A stretch of 64,000 bases of DNA. It comes from Malus domestica. Lineage: Eukaryota > Streptophyta > Magnoliopsida > Rosales > Rosaceae. The notes beneath the pieces were generated by a model. That model was not told the origin of the DNA. It was given only the letters and a program-made list of their open reading frames with translations, and searched no databases. The first letter of the stretch is position 1. Each line of letters opens with the position of its first letter. Position numbers and translations under genes: made by a program. The stretch lies in the NCBI RefSeq assembly GCF_042453785.1, contig NC_091669.1:10676501-10740500 (forward strand), in the 5' to 3' direction. Positions 46,328 to 58,655 of the stretch are shown here, one piece after another.

Positions 46328-47538
46328 TCAAGTATGGCCACTGACCAGGCATTTCACCAAGTCCTCCAGACTCCAGTTTGTGGCCAAATGCCATCGCTCA
46401 GCTGCTCTTTAGTCAGTCCTCCTTCCTAGTTCGCAGTTCCTAGTCGTAGTCGTAATTAAGATAATACTACCTCACTCTGTTACTTTATTGACAATTGATG
46501 TCAACATTAGCTGATATGCTCCTTGCCTCGGATATTTCTTACGAAAATGCGTCTTTGTCGATGATAGTCCTAGATTTCTGCCGATGAAATTGTATCTGAT
46601 TTCTCTCTGTTTCTCCTTGCGATTTTCATACGAGAGGAGATTGTCACCTACCTGACCATCACAGTCTGCTCCTTAGCTTAAAATTCTGTCGCATGCACCT
46701 CTGCCGTTTAGCTGATTTGACCAAACAGTATGATTTAGTGAGTTATGCAAGCATGACATGACAATTTGTTAGTGAGTTTGTTTCCTCATTACTAGTCAAG
46801 GTATTGGAGTCTCATCCTGTATTTGCTAATGAAACAATACAAGCATTTTATGCTAGAAAGCCGGAAAAGCTCCAACACTAACAGCTTGTGATTGCTGATG
46901 CATTCTCATCTTGCACTTTTAAAGCGTTTGCGCTTCTGTTAGAGGAGGTGTTGGCGACTTGTGTATTTTTAGGAATTACAAGGGCAGTGATTTCAACACT
47001 CTTTTACTTTCCGCACACCCTTGTTTATCTAATGGCTACAAAATAAAGAGAAGACAATAGCAGCGAAGGCAATGGATCGAAATAGAGAGGATCTGGCGTG
47101 AGTAGAGAGAGAAGAGAGAGGAGATGAGAACAAGGAAATCTGCCAAACAATTCGTGAGGCAACCTTAAGCCACCACCAGATGGCGAGTCATGACAATAGC
47201 AACAAAGATGAGAAAGATGAGAAAAGATGAGAAAGAGAGGAGGAGAGAGGGAAGACAGTCTTAATCACTGAAGCTAGTCCATTACGAGAAAGTTCAGTGC
47301 AACAAGCACACCGTTAAGTTTCTATTTTGGCTGCGCTGTATGCCTCTGTCATGAAACAAAAGACAACTAGTCAATTACCTTGTCGCCCAAGATTAATTTT
47401 TGCGTAACCTGCAAGTCTTAAAGGAGCACGCATTCAATTTGACTTACAGTTGTGTATACTTTTCAGAACAGCACTACTCTGTATATATTATATATATTTG
47501 TGTTGAGTGCAAGCACAAACGTATAAGCACAATCTAAG
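46328..47538. other. LWD1 3' flank and purine-rich spacer
   Basis: Contains the LWD1 3' UTR and a GA-rich tract at about 47090-47250 with GAGAGAGAGG- and GATGAGAAAGAT-type repeats. No gene seen. Confidence 0.6.
47482..47497 (+). promoter_or_regulatory. TATA region of the UGT85A gene at 47539
   Basis: TATATATTATATATAT about 42-57 bases before the ATG. It is preceded by AGCACTACTC, which aligns with the AGCACTATA box of the two downstream UGT85A genes. Confidence 0.55.
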
Positions 47539-49258
47539 ATGGATTCCAAGGCAGCAGCTAACAATAAACTTCATGCTGTTTGTATTCCAGCTCCAGCTCA
47601 AAGCCATATAAAGGCAATGCTTAAATTTTCAAAGCTACTCCACCATAGAGGTTTTCATATAACCTTTGTCAACACAGAGTTCAACCACAACCGCTTTCTT
47701 AAATCTCTTGGACCCAATTCCCTCGATGGCTTGCCTGATTTTCGATTTGAAACCATTCCAGACGGCCTTCCACCAGACTCCAACCAAGATGCCACCCAAG
47801 ACACCTCTTTAGCATCCGATGCCATCAGCAAAAACCTTTTGCCTCCGTTTCGAGACCTCCTCATAAAACTCAACGACGCGGCGATTTCGATCAATAATGT
47901 TAGTCCTCCAGTGACTTGCATTTTCTCAGATGGTTTCATGCCATTTACAATCACAGCTGCTGACGAAATTGGACTCCCTTTGGTACTCTTCTTTCCTATT
48001 TCTGCAGGCAGCTTCATGGGCTATAAACAATACCCTACTTTGGTGGAAAAGGGTATTGCACCACTCAAAGGTAGCGAAACAAATCATTTGAATAAGCTAA
48101 TTGCATAATTTTATTGATCATTTATTTTTTAACAAAAAATTAAAATAGTGTATTGCACCATATTAGCTCCTCGGAGTAGGTGTAGAACGCAAAACATACG
48201 GTCCTACACACTCGGGGAGAGTCCACGCCCATCAATCGTCCTATTGTTTAATCTCTTGTTTCTAAACGTATGATATTTAATTTCATTTAATTACTCTTAC
48301 TTGAGTGTTAATTATATATGTAGATGAGAGCTGTTTGACAAATGGCTTCTTGGACAAGGTAATAGATTGGATTCCAGGAATGAAGGATATTCGTTTAAGG
48401 GATCTACCGACAAATTTTCGAACTACAAATCCAAACGACAGCGTGTTCAACCTCAGTTTGGAATCAGTGGAAAGAGTTGATAAAGCTTCAGCAGTAGTTG
48501 TTCATACTTTTGAAGCATTGGAGCCAGATGTTTTGAATGCTCTCTCCTCAATGCTTCCACTTGTTTATGCCATTGGCCCTCTCCAGTTGCTTCTCAATCA
48601 CTTACCAAAAGATCCCTTGAACGATATGGGATATAGCCTGTGGAGAGAAGAAACAGAGTGCCTTGAATGGCTAAACTCAAAGCCACCAAATTCAGTTGTT
48701 TATGTGAATTTTGGCAGCATAGCAGTCATGACACCAGAACATCTTGTAGAGTTTGCATGGGGACTTGCAAATAGCAAGCTTCCATTCTTTTGGGTAATCA
48801 GGCCTGATTTGGTTGTCGGTGAATCGGCGATTTTGTCACCTGAATTTGTAGCTGAAACCAAGGAGAGGGGTTTGATAGCAAGTTGGTGCCCACAAGAGCA
48901 AGTCCTTAGCCACCCTTCAGTTGGAGGCTTTTTAACACACAGCGGTTGGAATTCGGTTATTGAAAGTTTGTGTGCAGGAGTTCCTATGCTTTGTTGGCCT
49001 TTCTTTGCTGACCAACAAACTAACACTTGGTGTGCTTGCAATGAATGGGATATTGGGATGGAGATTAGTAATGATGTCAAAAGAGTAGAAGTACAGGAGC
49101 TTGTTAGAGAGTTAATGGAGGGAGAAAAGGGTAAGAAAATGAAAATTAAGGTCATGCAGTGGAAGAAACTTGCAGAAGAATCCACCAGTCCAAATGGTTC
49201 CTCATCCACAAACCTAGACAATTTAGTCAATAATGTACTATTAAGAAACTCTTTTTAG
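47539..49258 (+). CDS. UGT85A-family UDP-glycosyltransferase, two exons (488 aa)
   Basis: Exons 47539-48070 and 48324-49258, with a 253-bp GT-AG intron at the position conserved in UGT85A genes (PLK before, DESCLTNG after; phase 1). Residue His23 in PAPAQSH is the catalytic base; the usual Gly before it is Ser here. PSPG box in exon 2 from WCPQEQVLSH through THSGWNS to FFADQ; the ending Gln fits UDP-glucose. UGT85A enzymes glucosylate cyanohydrins, monoterpenols and iridoids; almond UGT85A19 makes prunasin from mandelonitrile, so a cyanogenic or aroma glucoside role is possible but unproven. First of three tandem copies. Without splicing, each exon frame stops or lacks a start. Confidence 0.92.
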
Positions 49259-49672
49259 TAGAGTGATAGCGCTAATGAGTTAAATAATAACTTTTGTTGG
49301 TTGTCTACTTGTCTTAATTACTAGAAATATGAACTTGCATGCCTACTGTGTCATAAATTAGCATATGAGAATCTATTCCTGTGTTTGGATAAGAAAATTT
49401 AAGATTATTAAGAAATTTCAAAATGATGGAAATAGAAACGACAGAATTTTAATTTTTCAAATTTGTGAAATTTGTTGTTCGGTTAATCTAAAAAAACAAT
49501 GAAATTTAAGTATGAAATTTTTTATTTTTAAACTTTCACTCTTAGAAATTTGGAAATAACACCTATTTACATGAAATTTAAACTTGGAAATTGGAGCCAG
49601 GGCCAATTTGTAATGCTAGGTCAGACAATTTATTTTCGAATAATGATTATCACACATCTTTTTATGTTGAGT

Positions 49673-49822
49673 AATGCTAGGGAGACTAAATTTGCAGATT
49701 AAATGATGTGTTACTAATAAAAATGTGCATGTTTATTAAAGGTTAAGTAATAATCCAATCATCATCTTCCATATCATTTAGTTTACAAAATTTTATCTAC
49801 AAATTTAGTTTCCTAGCATTAC
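49673..49822. mobile_element. Small MITE, AATGCTAGG family, third copy
   Basis: TAATGCTAGGGAGACTAAATTTG at the left (first bases TAATGCTAGG) mirrored by the right end TTTCCTAGCATTA. Interior ATTAAATGATGTGTTACTAA as in 39127-39612. About 150 bp. Confidence 0.8.
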
Positions 49823-49825
49823 CTT

Positions 49826-52540
49826 TTTGTCTACAAAATTAATCTTTATACAAATTTTGTCTACAAAAGGAGAAAATGAGAAGGAAAATTTGAATGAGAA
49901 TCTTCTTTCTTCCTTACAAGAACAAGGGGCAAAGCAAATCACATCCTTTGTGGTGGCCTGCGTATGCTGCTTAATCCCTCTACGAAAAAATGAGAAGGAA
50001 AATTTGAACGAGAATCTTTTTTCTTCCTTACGAAAATTTTGTCTACAAATTTAATCTCTCTACAAATTCTATTCATGGTTGAGGTGTCTTTTCAGGGTAA
50101 ATGGTTTATATTGAAGGCTATTGATACTGCAATTTAATTCTATTCAATAAAACTTTTGTCTCTTATTTTGTTAATTTGGGGACAAGCTGTTTAATTTTGA
50201 ACTAATTTTGTGTGAGGTTGACTGGGTAGGAGTTCGTATGCTGAAATCTTGCGTTGGAGCTTTTGGGTTCCTAAGAAAGCTAAGGAAGAGATCTCCAACA
50301 TCACTCAGGATCTCTCTGTATGGAATTCTACCACCTGCTAATTTCCACACACCCTCTCTGTCTTTTTGTTGCATGCATTGTTCTTGATCTTGATCATATT
50401 GTTTTCTTTTGTGGGAATTAATCCTGCTGCTTAATAGGGAAGACCCACCCCATTTGATCACTTTCCCAATTTAATAATTTTTCTTAAAAGTAGAAAGCTA
50501 ACATGTTATATATGTACATGGTACTTAATTAGGTTTCGTTTTAGGATTGATTTTGTGGGTTTAGGATCTTGGTTGGTTAATGTCCTGCTTGGTCACTGAG
50601 AATTTTCAATTTTTCCAAAGCTTTGAATTGGAAAAGAAAATTCTTCTGATGTTTAATTGAAATGGGTATTTCAAAGATTGCATATTTTTTGGAATTTTCG
50701 GGCTTGGAAGCTCAAGAGGCTATGCCACTGGTATTTCAAATGGTAATTTTGAATTTTTTGCAAGTGATGGAGTAATTTCTTATGGATTTATTGGGTTTGG
50801 ATACAATTGTTTTGGAAATTGACATACTTTTTTGTCTGTCATTAGTCAATGAATCCCTTCGATTTGAAAAGGTGTACTCTTGCTATTTTTTTCAATCGGA
50901 TCTTGAACTTCTTCTGCTCAATTTGCAGCTTAATTATTTTCATTTGATTTTTATAATTTTTTTGTATTTTATTTGAGTTTAATTTGTTGAGATATGTTGA
51001 ATTCGGTTGCTTGAGTAATTAGGGATTTGGTTGTTTGAGTGTCCTTAAGAGTAGCAGATCGAATCGATTTCTGGAGCGCTATATATGTCCCGCACACTGT
51101 CACTGTGCTTATTTGTGTGTCGGTGACCTTAATTTTGGTGGTGTTTGATATCCAACAGAAAAAGATGAAATTGGAATCTATGTTTGTCTAATTTTGAAGT
51201 TGTGCTGAAATCCAGAGTTTTATTTGACTGTCTATATATTTGATTCGAGTACGGATTCTGCCATGGTTTTGCATTCAGTGTGTATCCCATCTGGAAAAAA
51301 GGAGAGATGTGAGATTTTTGAAACTGTTTTCATTTAGGTAAACTTAGGGGTGGTTTGGGAGTGAGGTGCTTAAAAAAAAAGCACCAATGAAAAAAAGTTG
51401 TGAGGGTTTTAGGTGTTTGGTAAACTGAAAAAAAAGGGCTTATTTTGGAAGCTGTTGTGAGAATAAGCTGAAATCAAAGGAAAAAGCTGAAGCTGCTATT
51501 TGCAGCTTTGGAAAACTGGTTTTTTTTCAAAGCACACGGAGCTACAGTGCTCCTTTAATGAAAAGACCCACTATCAAACTGCTTTTTTTCCTTCCAAAAG
51601 CACTTTTACAAAAAAGTTTACCAAACACTCTGCTGATTTATTTCACAGCCGCTTATTCTCACAGCACAACCACTTATTCTCACAACAGCATTTTTTCAAA
51701 GCACATCAATAGCAAACCAGCCCTTAGTTTTCATTTTTTGTGGTGTCTATAGGGAGATTGGTTTTCTATCAATTTTTTATTGAGATGTTTTTTTGGCAAT
51801 CTGTAGTTTCGGATTCGTTTATGTTTCGTGCTTCTGTGTAATTGAACTAGGGTTTATTAAACTCAATCACTTCCTTTTATGCTCCTGCTTTGTTACGGTA
51901 CAACTCATGACGGTTTGTTTCTTTGATTGTAAATTTCAGAAGAGCAACTTTTTATGGGATCGGTTGCTGTGACTGTTTCTAAGATGCTGTGAATATTTGG
52001 TTTCTGGAATATGATTAATTTTCTTCTTCTTCTTCCATGCTTGCTTTCTATGATGGACAATGTCCCCTTTTTTTCTTAGGTAAACAGCCTTTTCACTATC
52101 TTGCATGCTTCGGCAACAAAGATTATTAAAACTGCATGTCTATTATAGAGAGAGAGATAGATGTAGGGAGAAGTTGGAATTGGAGAGAGAGAGAGGGTGA
52201 GGGAGGGATGAGGTTGCTTTCCAAAGATTTGTTTGGAATTGTTTCTCCAGTTCTTTGTATTTGTTTGGGATTGTTTCTTTTTTACTGAATTATTTTGGTT
52301 TCTGCCGCTAAAATCTGATTTCTGCTATTAATTGCTGCCGAAATGTGACTTTTGTTATTAATTTTTAACCTTTCATGTTTATGCTGCTTTTGGATTCCAT
52401 TTGAATCAAATAATGTAGTTAATCTTGATATGAATTCTCTTTGCAACAAGATTAGGGACTTTAGTTTAAATTATCACTAATTTGTTCTTGATTTGGCATT
52501 GAATCTTGGTTAATTTGGACTGCCGGTGGTTACTTCTGAT
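49826..52540. other. AT-rich spacer with repeats
   Basis: Includes the dispersed repeat copy at 49870-49975 (see 33905-34010) and the hAT MITE at 51345-51725. Also contains T-rich, intron-like sequence. The short frames have no recognisable product. No gene supported. Confidence 0.5.
51345..51725. mobile_element. hAT-like foldback MITE
   Basis: About 381 bp. Ends TAGGGGTGGTTTG and, in reverse, TAAGGGCTGGTTTG. Internal arms mirror one another (GTGAGAATAAGCTG versus CAGCCGCTTATTCTCAC; AAAAAAGCACC-like versus CAAAGCAC-like). No target-site duplication found. The ends resemble the hAT elements at 38032 and 42604. Confidence 0.65.
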
Positions 52541-52542
52541 AT

Positions 52543-52590
52543 AAAGGAGAAGCTGCAAGAGCTTATGATCTTGCTGCACTTAAGTACGAC
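52543..52590 (+). pseudogene. AP2-domain gene fragment
   Basis: The reading GEAARAYDLAALKY matches the highly conserved ARAYDLAALKYWG segment of the AP2 domain in AINTEGUMENTA/AP2-type transcription factors. The flanks do not continue the domain (DCSL follows in place of WG) and no second AP2 exon is seen. A stray exon fragment, origin unknown. Confidence 0.5.
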
Positions 52591-52799
52591 TGTTCTTTAA
52601 CTCATATAAACTTTCCGGTAGGGTTCAAACTGTTAAGAGTTTTATGATTTTGTAAAAGCTTTTAGTAGCAGAAGCTTGGTCTATTTGCAGTTGCATTATT
52701 ACACTATACAAAGCTAGCAACAGCTTAGCCCCATTCACAAATACATATTTACTTCGTCCTTGGCGTCTACGCTTATTGCTGTCACTTCTCCTTTTTGAC

Positions 52800-55700
52800 G
52801 AAATTACGGTCTGCCCTCAGTCTCCAACTTTCTTTTGCAGTTACACTCCTGTGCTCTCGCAGAGGGAAGCTCATGGCTCACACTATCGCTTGGGCCAATC
52901 TCGGCCTCACTCACCCGTCTGACATCGACGCCCCAAAGGTATATTTCTCTCATCGCTTTCGGAATCCAGTATATATGTGTGTGCATATTCGCCAATGGAA
53001 ATTTGTAATTTTGATTGTTGTCTGGTGTTGGTTTTGTGAAAAATGGTTTGTGGTGTGTGGGTTTGTGATTGCGTAGAGGTATTGATTGTTGTATTTGTTA
53101 GTTTTGTGATGTAGTTTGATGGATTTGTATCGGTAAAGATCCGATCTTTATATGTAGGGTGATTATATTTTTTTATTGTTTGATTGACTTTATGAGATAA
53201 GACCAATAAGTGATTGATTTTTGTTAATGAGGTTTTTATTTTTATTATTTATATAAATATATGTGTGTATATAGATGTGTGTGTGTGTATATAGATTTAT
53301 ACATAGAAGGAAGATGGATGGATAGGTGTATGCTTAGTAGGAGAAAATTAAAACCACATCAAACAACTCACATTTAAAGCTCTTTTTTTTTTCTCTTTTG
53401 ACAAATCTCTCTTTGTTAGATTGCTAGGGGGTTGCACCGTGTGAGGGCCATTTATGTTTTATTATAGGCGTATCTATAGTTTTGGGAACTGGAGAAAAAA
53501 TGTGGAACAAATCATTTGCACAGCAGAGGCCAACTTGATTATTTCTCGAATTTATAGTGCACAAAAATGGTTTAGTTTATATGTGGAGGGGATGAGAGAA
53601 GGCAGATATGCAAATGCTGTATCAGATATGATTCCTTTTTACATATTTCTGTGCTCACATTTGTAGTTTTAAGATTGTTGTGGGTGTTTCGTAACATTGA
53701 AGGATTCCCTGTTCCAAGAATTGTTATTCCATTCGATTTTGTGAGTCGAATCGTGAAATATAGCGATGAACTCTCTTTTTTTCTTGGTCAAAATTTAAGT
53801 TTATATTGTCCTAATCAATTGTTTCGAGTGTATATCTAAATGTGGCTGGTGAACTCGAACTGAGTCTGATATGTCAATCGCTTAAAGTGAAATGCTTTGT
53901 AGGTTTGATTTGATTTCCAAGAGATTCAATCATTGTCTTAGGCATCCTAATTCCTAAGAAATCTATTGTGCTAAGTTCTTTTTAGTAGGAAATTATGGTT
54001 GCTGATTTTAGCAATGGATTGAGTCTTTCTATTTGCTATGATTATATCTCTAAACAAGCATGACTTTAAATTAGGTGCAAATGAAAAATTTTGTTTACAA
54101 GAGAAAATGGATAGGTGTATGGTAATTAATCTTTGTTTTTCTTCCACTACATTATTTGATTTTTTGGTTGTTAAATCAAATCCGTTTGATGCACTACGCT
54201 ACCAGCAGAAACGCAACGTTCATGAACTATTTTCTTTCAATTGCTCCTTAAACATAAGAGGCCATACTAGCATAAGCTGTTTGGCACGAGATTATTTAAA
54301 ACTTATGTAATCGACTCATTTTTTGTGTCATTTCATGTTGGTTAGGTGAAGTTTATTTGGACTGTTATGAACCTATAATTCTGTTATCCGAACTGCAGTA
54401 TATAAACTTGGTTATTTACTGCTCACGCCATTGAAGCACAAAAGTTGTTCCTGCACTAAGTTCTTTATATCGAAATTGAACAAATTTAATTTTCCTTTAT
54501 ATCCAAATGCATTGAAGTAATTTTGAGTTGTATGACATGATTGTTCAATTATGGCCTTGGCCGAGGCCCCTTGCAGTTTACTGACCATTTCACCTAGGCC
54601 TTAAGCTTTCATATTCTTCGTTAGACCAAATTAGTTGTGTTGGATTCAAAATATTTCTAAAATCTCTATTTTTTTTTTTTTTGGTGTGGCTTCGGTCATT
54701 TAACTAAAATTTCATTAGATTTGGTCTTCGAATTTTAAAGTCTTTGAGTTGCTAATGGATTTAATTTGTTTCCAAATTTCAGAAATTTGGATCATTGGAG
54801 CAAGAAGTTGGTTCCTTGCCATTTTGAGGTATATATATACACCCTCATTTTTATTCAAAGCCTAATTAGTTATTTACATTTTTTAATTTATCTTTGTGAA
54901 GCTTTCATGCTTGGATTTTAAATATATAATTCAATTTTGTTCGTTTTAGCTTAGAATGGAACTAGGCTTCTTTCTATTTTGTGCGCGTGTCTATATCTGT
55001 CCATTTATGTAAAACTTGAGATAACTAAGCATGTATTTGTACCAAACCCCATTCCAATTGAATGGTTGGTGTATTTGTTCCAAACGACATTTGAATTGGA
55101 TGATTGGTTTATTTGTTCTAAACCCCATTAGAATTGTATTTGTATTTCTGCCTTTTATGGATGATTGGTGTAGCTACTATGATTGTCAGATTGTGTATGT
55201 TGGTTATTGCTTAACTGAGCAAATAAAATTAGCAAAAAAGTAGATGCTATGTCAGTGTATGCCAATGGGGAGTGTAGCTATGAAATATATGATTACATTG
55301 ATCAAGGATGATGAGTATAACAGAGTCCTAACTGAGCAATATATGTTAGTGACTCAGTGTAGATGCTATGCTTTGAATTTAGTGAGTTTTTTTGTTGAAT
55401 TTCTCTTGCTTCATTTTATTTTTTAGATGTACAAGAGTAGAAACCTTCCGTACAGAAGCTTCACATCCTCTCTTAACAATTTGTGTGTCTTTCTGTCGAA
55501 ATTATTCATGTCTTCTTGTATTACGGTTTCAAAAAGGATTTCAATATTATTCATGTCTTCCTGTATTACGGTTTCAAAAAGGATTTTATTCAGCGTTGGT
55601 TTCGATATGATAGTATCCTGTTAACCACTATCCTGTTAACTATCCTATGGAACAAAGTTCACAATTTCTTATATTTAGACTCAAATGCCAATAGATTATG

Positions 55701-56600
55701 AGTGGTTTTTAATCTTTGAAGATCTGGCATCTGGTTTGTAGATTTCTCTTATGCCGGGTTTTACCTTTCTTATGTTGTTTTTTTTTAAATTAATTTTTTT
55801 GGAATTTTCAGAATTTTGGGTCATTGGAGGCAGAAATTGGTTGCTTGCTTGACACGATGAGGTATATAATTATACACCCAATTGACTTTGATCTTTATGT
55901 TTTTAATAATTGCGAAAGAGTAGTGTTAATAATTGAGAAATCTGTGTTAAACATGTTTACATGACAAATTCATCTTAGAGATTTGTTTGGCTTTGAAATT
56001 CCATCAAAAGCTATGGTTTTTGTGCGACTGATTTTGTGAGGGAGATAAGGCACGACCTTCTAATTTGGTTTTTTCTTCCTCATTTTTGAAATTCCTTCAA
56101 AATCTTGCAATTTGCCTTTCTAAATTAGCTTAAGAGCTTACATAAAATTGAAAATTTCGTTAATTTGATCATTGAGATTGGTTCTGAAATTCCAATTTGT
56201 TTGAGCAATGACAAATTGGGATTGGTTTTTAAATTTCCCCATTCAAAAATACATAGCAATTTTAGCTACCATTTGTTAAGCAAATACATGGCTAATAATT
56301 AACGTCTGTTTACTCTCAAAAAACCTTTCCCAAATCCTCAAATACATAGCTAATTCAATTAAACGCACATTTGATTGCTGCAATCAATGCCAGATAATCT
56401 TGAGAGTAAGCATTGTTCAATTTTAATTGCCAATCACAGCTGAAATTATCTTATTTATTACCACTATTGATTTGGATCTGTAATACACAATGTTTAGATC
56501 ATTTGGCTTCTAGCTACTTTAGTTTTTCAGCATTGAATTGTAGGATTAAGGTTTTTGATTGAGTTCTTATTTAATTTCAGATTGGAATGGGTACAATCTG
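52800..56600 (+). other. Possible unrecognised multi-exon transcription unit
   Basis: A G+C-richer frame ends MAHTIAWANLGLTHPSDIDA and PK (52873-52938) at a GTATAT donor. Two similar exon-like pieces follow, each bounded by CAG and GTATAT: 54783-54828 (KFGSLEQEVGSLPF then stop) and 55812-55861 (NFGSLEAEIGCLLDTMR). A further CAG acceptor lies at 56580. The two middle pieces are duplicates of each other about 1 kb apart, and only the second keeps the frame open. I do not recognise the protein. It could be a small gene, a non-coding transcript or a relic. Confidence 0.3.
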
Positions 56601-58600
56601 AGCACTCCTAAAACTGAAAAGTTCTCCAAAGATTGCGAGAATGGTTGTGTCAGATATGGTTTATTGTCCATGCAAGGATGGCGTACCACAACGGAGGATG
56701 CTATGAGTGCATTAAACTTTTCTCTTCCTATTTGAAGTTGTTTTCAGAACATAAATTCTTTTATGTCCATTCTCAGAAGTTTCTACTGTTGTATCATTTT
56801 CCGTCTTTATTTTGCATGCTATAGTTAGGATTCAACTGAATATGATTTTACTTGACATGTTCAAATCCTCATAATCATGTTCTTGAATTTTACTATATGT
56901 ATCGTGTTCTTTGCATTTCATTATCTGAACTCTGTTATTTGAATTTGGTTACCTGAATCGTGCCTAAAATTTGATATGGCCAGTGGCCTTGTATGGCTGG
57001 CTGGTGTAATTTGGGAGGTTTTTAGTCAATGGGAGACAGAGGACAAAGGTGTGGGGCAATGAAGTCAAGTGGGATTAGGAATTTAGGATAGAATTTTTGC
57101 GAATTTATGGGATTAGAAGTCTTCCTTTATTTTTGTCTTGGTGTGATCAATTGTAACAAAGAATTTTCATTAAATTGAGGCAGTGGACCTACTAATTTTC
57201 AACCGTTGTTCATCTACAGTCTTCTCCATTCTCTTGGACCAAGCATGAAATCCCAAGCACTCTATCACCACAAAGCTGAAAAGCAATCCAACAAACTCTT
57301 TTTCTAGAAGCACTTAACAAAACCTTTATATGGGTTAATTGTTGTTTCAATTATACCAGATTGAAAACGAGCATGGAACCATTGGTCAAGCATACGGGCT
57401 GTTGCTTCTTTTTCTCAGGGAAACAGAGCATTTTTTGCAACCACATATTTTGTAATCAGCTTGATTGACTGTATATAAAAGTTAAGTTGCTTATCTTACC
57501 TACATCATTCACTCATCTATCCTTTTTGTTCGTTCATGACTATATTGATTTTTTTTCTTCAGGTTAAATGTGTCTTATTCATATAGTTAAAGCTCGTGCA
57601 TTCAAGTCTCGCAGCAACACGCTGGCATATTACTAGTAATACACCTATTTTATGGGTACCGTATGTATTTTGATAATTCAAGAGAGAGCAATCAAATTAT
57701 TACATGTTACCCTGAATGTGCAAAATGGGATCGATCCAGTAAATGTTATGCATAGATGTTTAGCCAGCCACCATCTTCAATTTTTGCCTAGATATTAGGT
57801 TTTTTTTTTTTAGTTTTTTTTTAAATTTTTTTTTAAAGGTTGAACTTAATGTTACATTATTTTACGATCTATAATTACAAAGAAATAAGGTCATGGTGTC
57901 ACCGTTGTCAAATTATTATATGATTTTACGATATAGATCATTTCTCCTGTCATGATTTTACGAACTATAATTAATTAGTCAAAGATACAAGATCGCATCC
58001 AATTTTTATAGAAATTTAGCTAACAACTCCAGCACTATCGACAGGAATAGAAGAACTAGTGCATATAACCAAAGAAAATTGAGATGGTGAAGTGACGGGG
58101 GCCGCCTTTGATTTTAATGGTAAGTGGCCAATAAGATTATTTTACGGCATCTTCCCTATAGATTTCTGTATCCTTACGTTACCGTAAAGCATTTCTCATA
58201 CTCTATTAAATAAGGGGGAAAGCCTTGCAGTCGTGATCAAATAGCTGTCTTTCTGTCTTGCTCGATTGATTTTTTCGTTGAACGGGTATTTGTTGGCGGC
58301 CAAATCTACCATTATGTCAATCCGTAAAATGACCTTGCCTATTTTCTTGGAAATCTCTCTAAATTTACTTAACCGGTCTGCACAGGAAGGAGAGATTTTT
58401 TAGTGTGATCGGCACACGAAGTGGTACACCACGTATCATTATATAAATGATAGGATTTGTGTGTCAGAAAGCTAATAACTTAGAAAATAAAATTTTCCAC
58501 TACTTATATAAAAACATGTGGTGTACCACCCGGGTTCGCGTCTCAATTAAAAATTTCTCCCAGGAAGCCAGAACAGTAGATGTTGAAAAGTAGCTCAGTA
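56601..58600. other. Spacer and upstream region of the UGT85A gene at 58656
   Basis: AT-rich. A block at about 57645-57765 recurs upstream of the third UGT85A gene at about 62842-62945, so part of this DNA was duplicated together with the genes. No gene seen. Confidence 0.55.
57645..57765. repeat. Duplicated UGT85A upstream block, copy 1
   Basis: Around 100 bases containing TATTTTGATAATTCAAGAG and GGGATCGATCCAGTAAATG, repeated at 62842-62945 with few differences. Lies about 0.9 kb before the second UGT85A gene; the other copy lies about 0.7 kb before the third. Confidence 0.8.
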
Positions 58601-58604
58601 GCAC

Positions 58605-58611
58605 TATAAAT
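58605..58611 (+). promoter_or_regulatory. TATA box of the UGT85A gene at 58656
   Basis: TATAAAT within AGCTCAGTAGCACTATAAAT, about 45-51 bases before the ATG. The same AGCTCAGTAGCAC block precedes the TATA box of the third UGT85A gene. Confidence 0.65.
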
Positions 58612-58655
58612 GTCTGCGTTTGAGCAAGCACTGCAATTGCAAACGTATAATCTAA

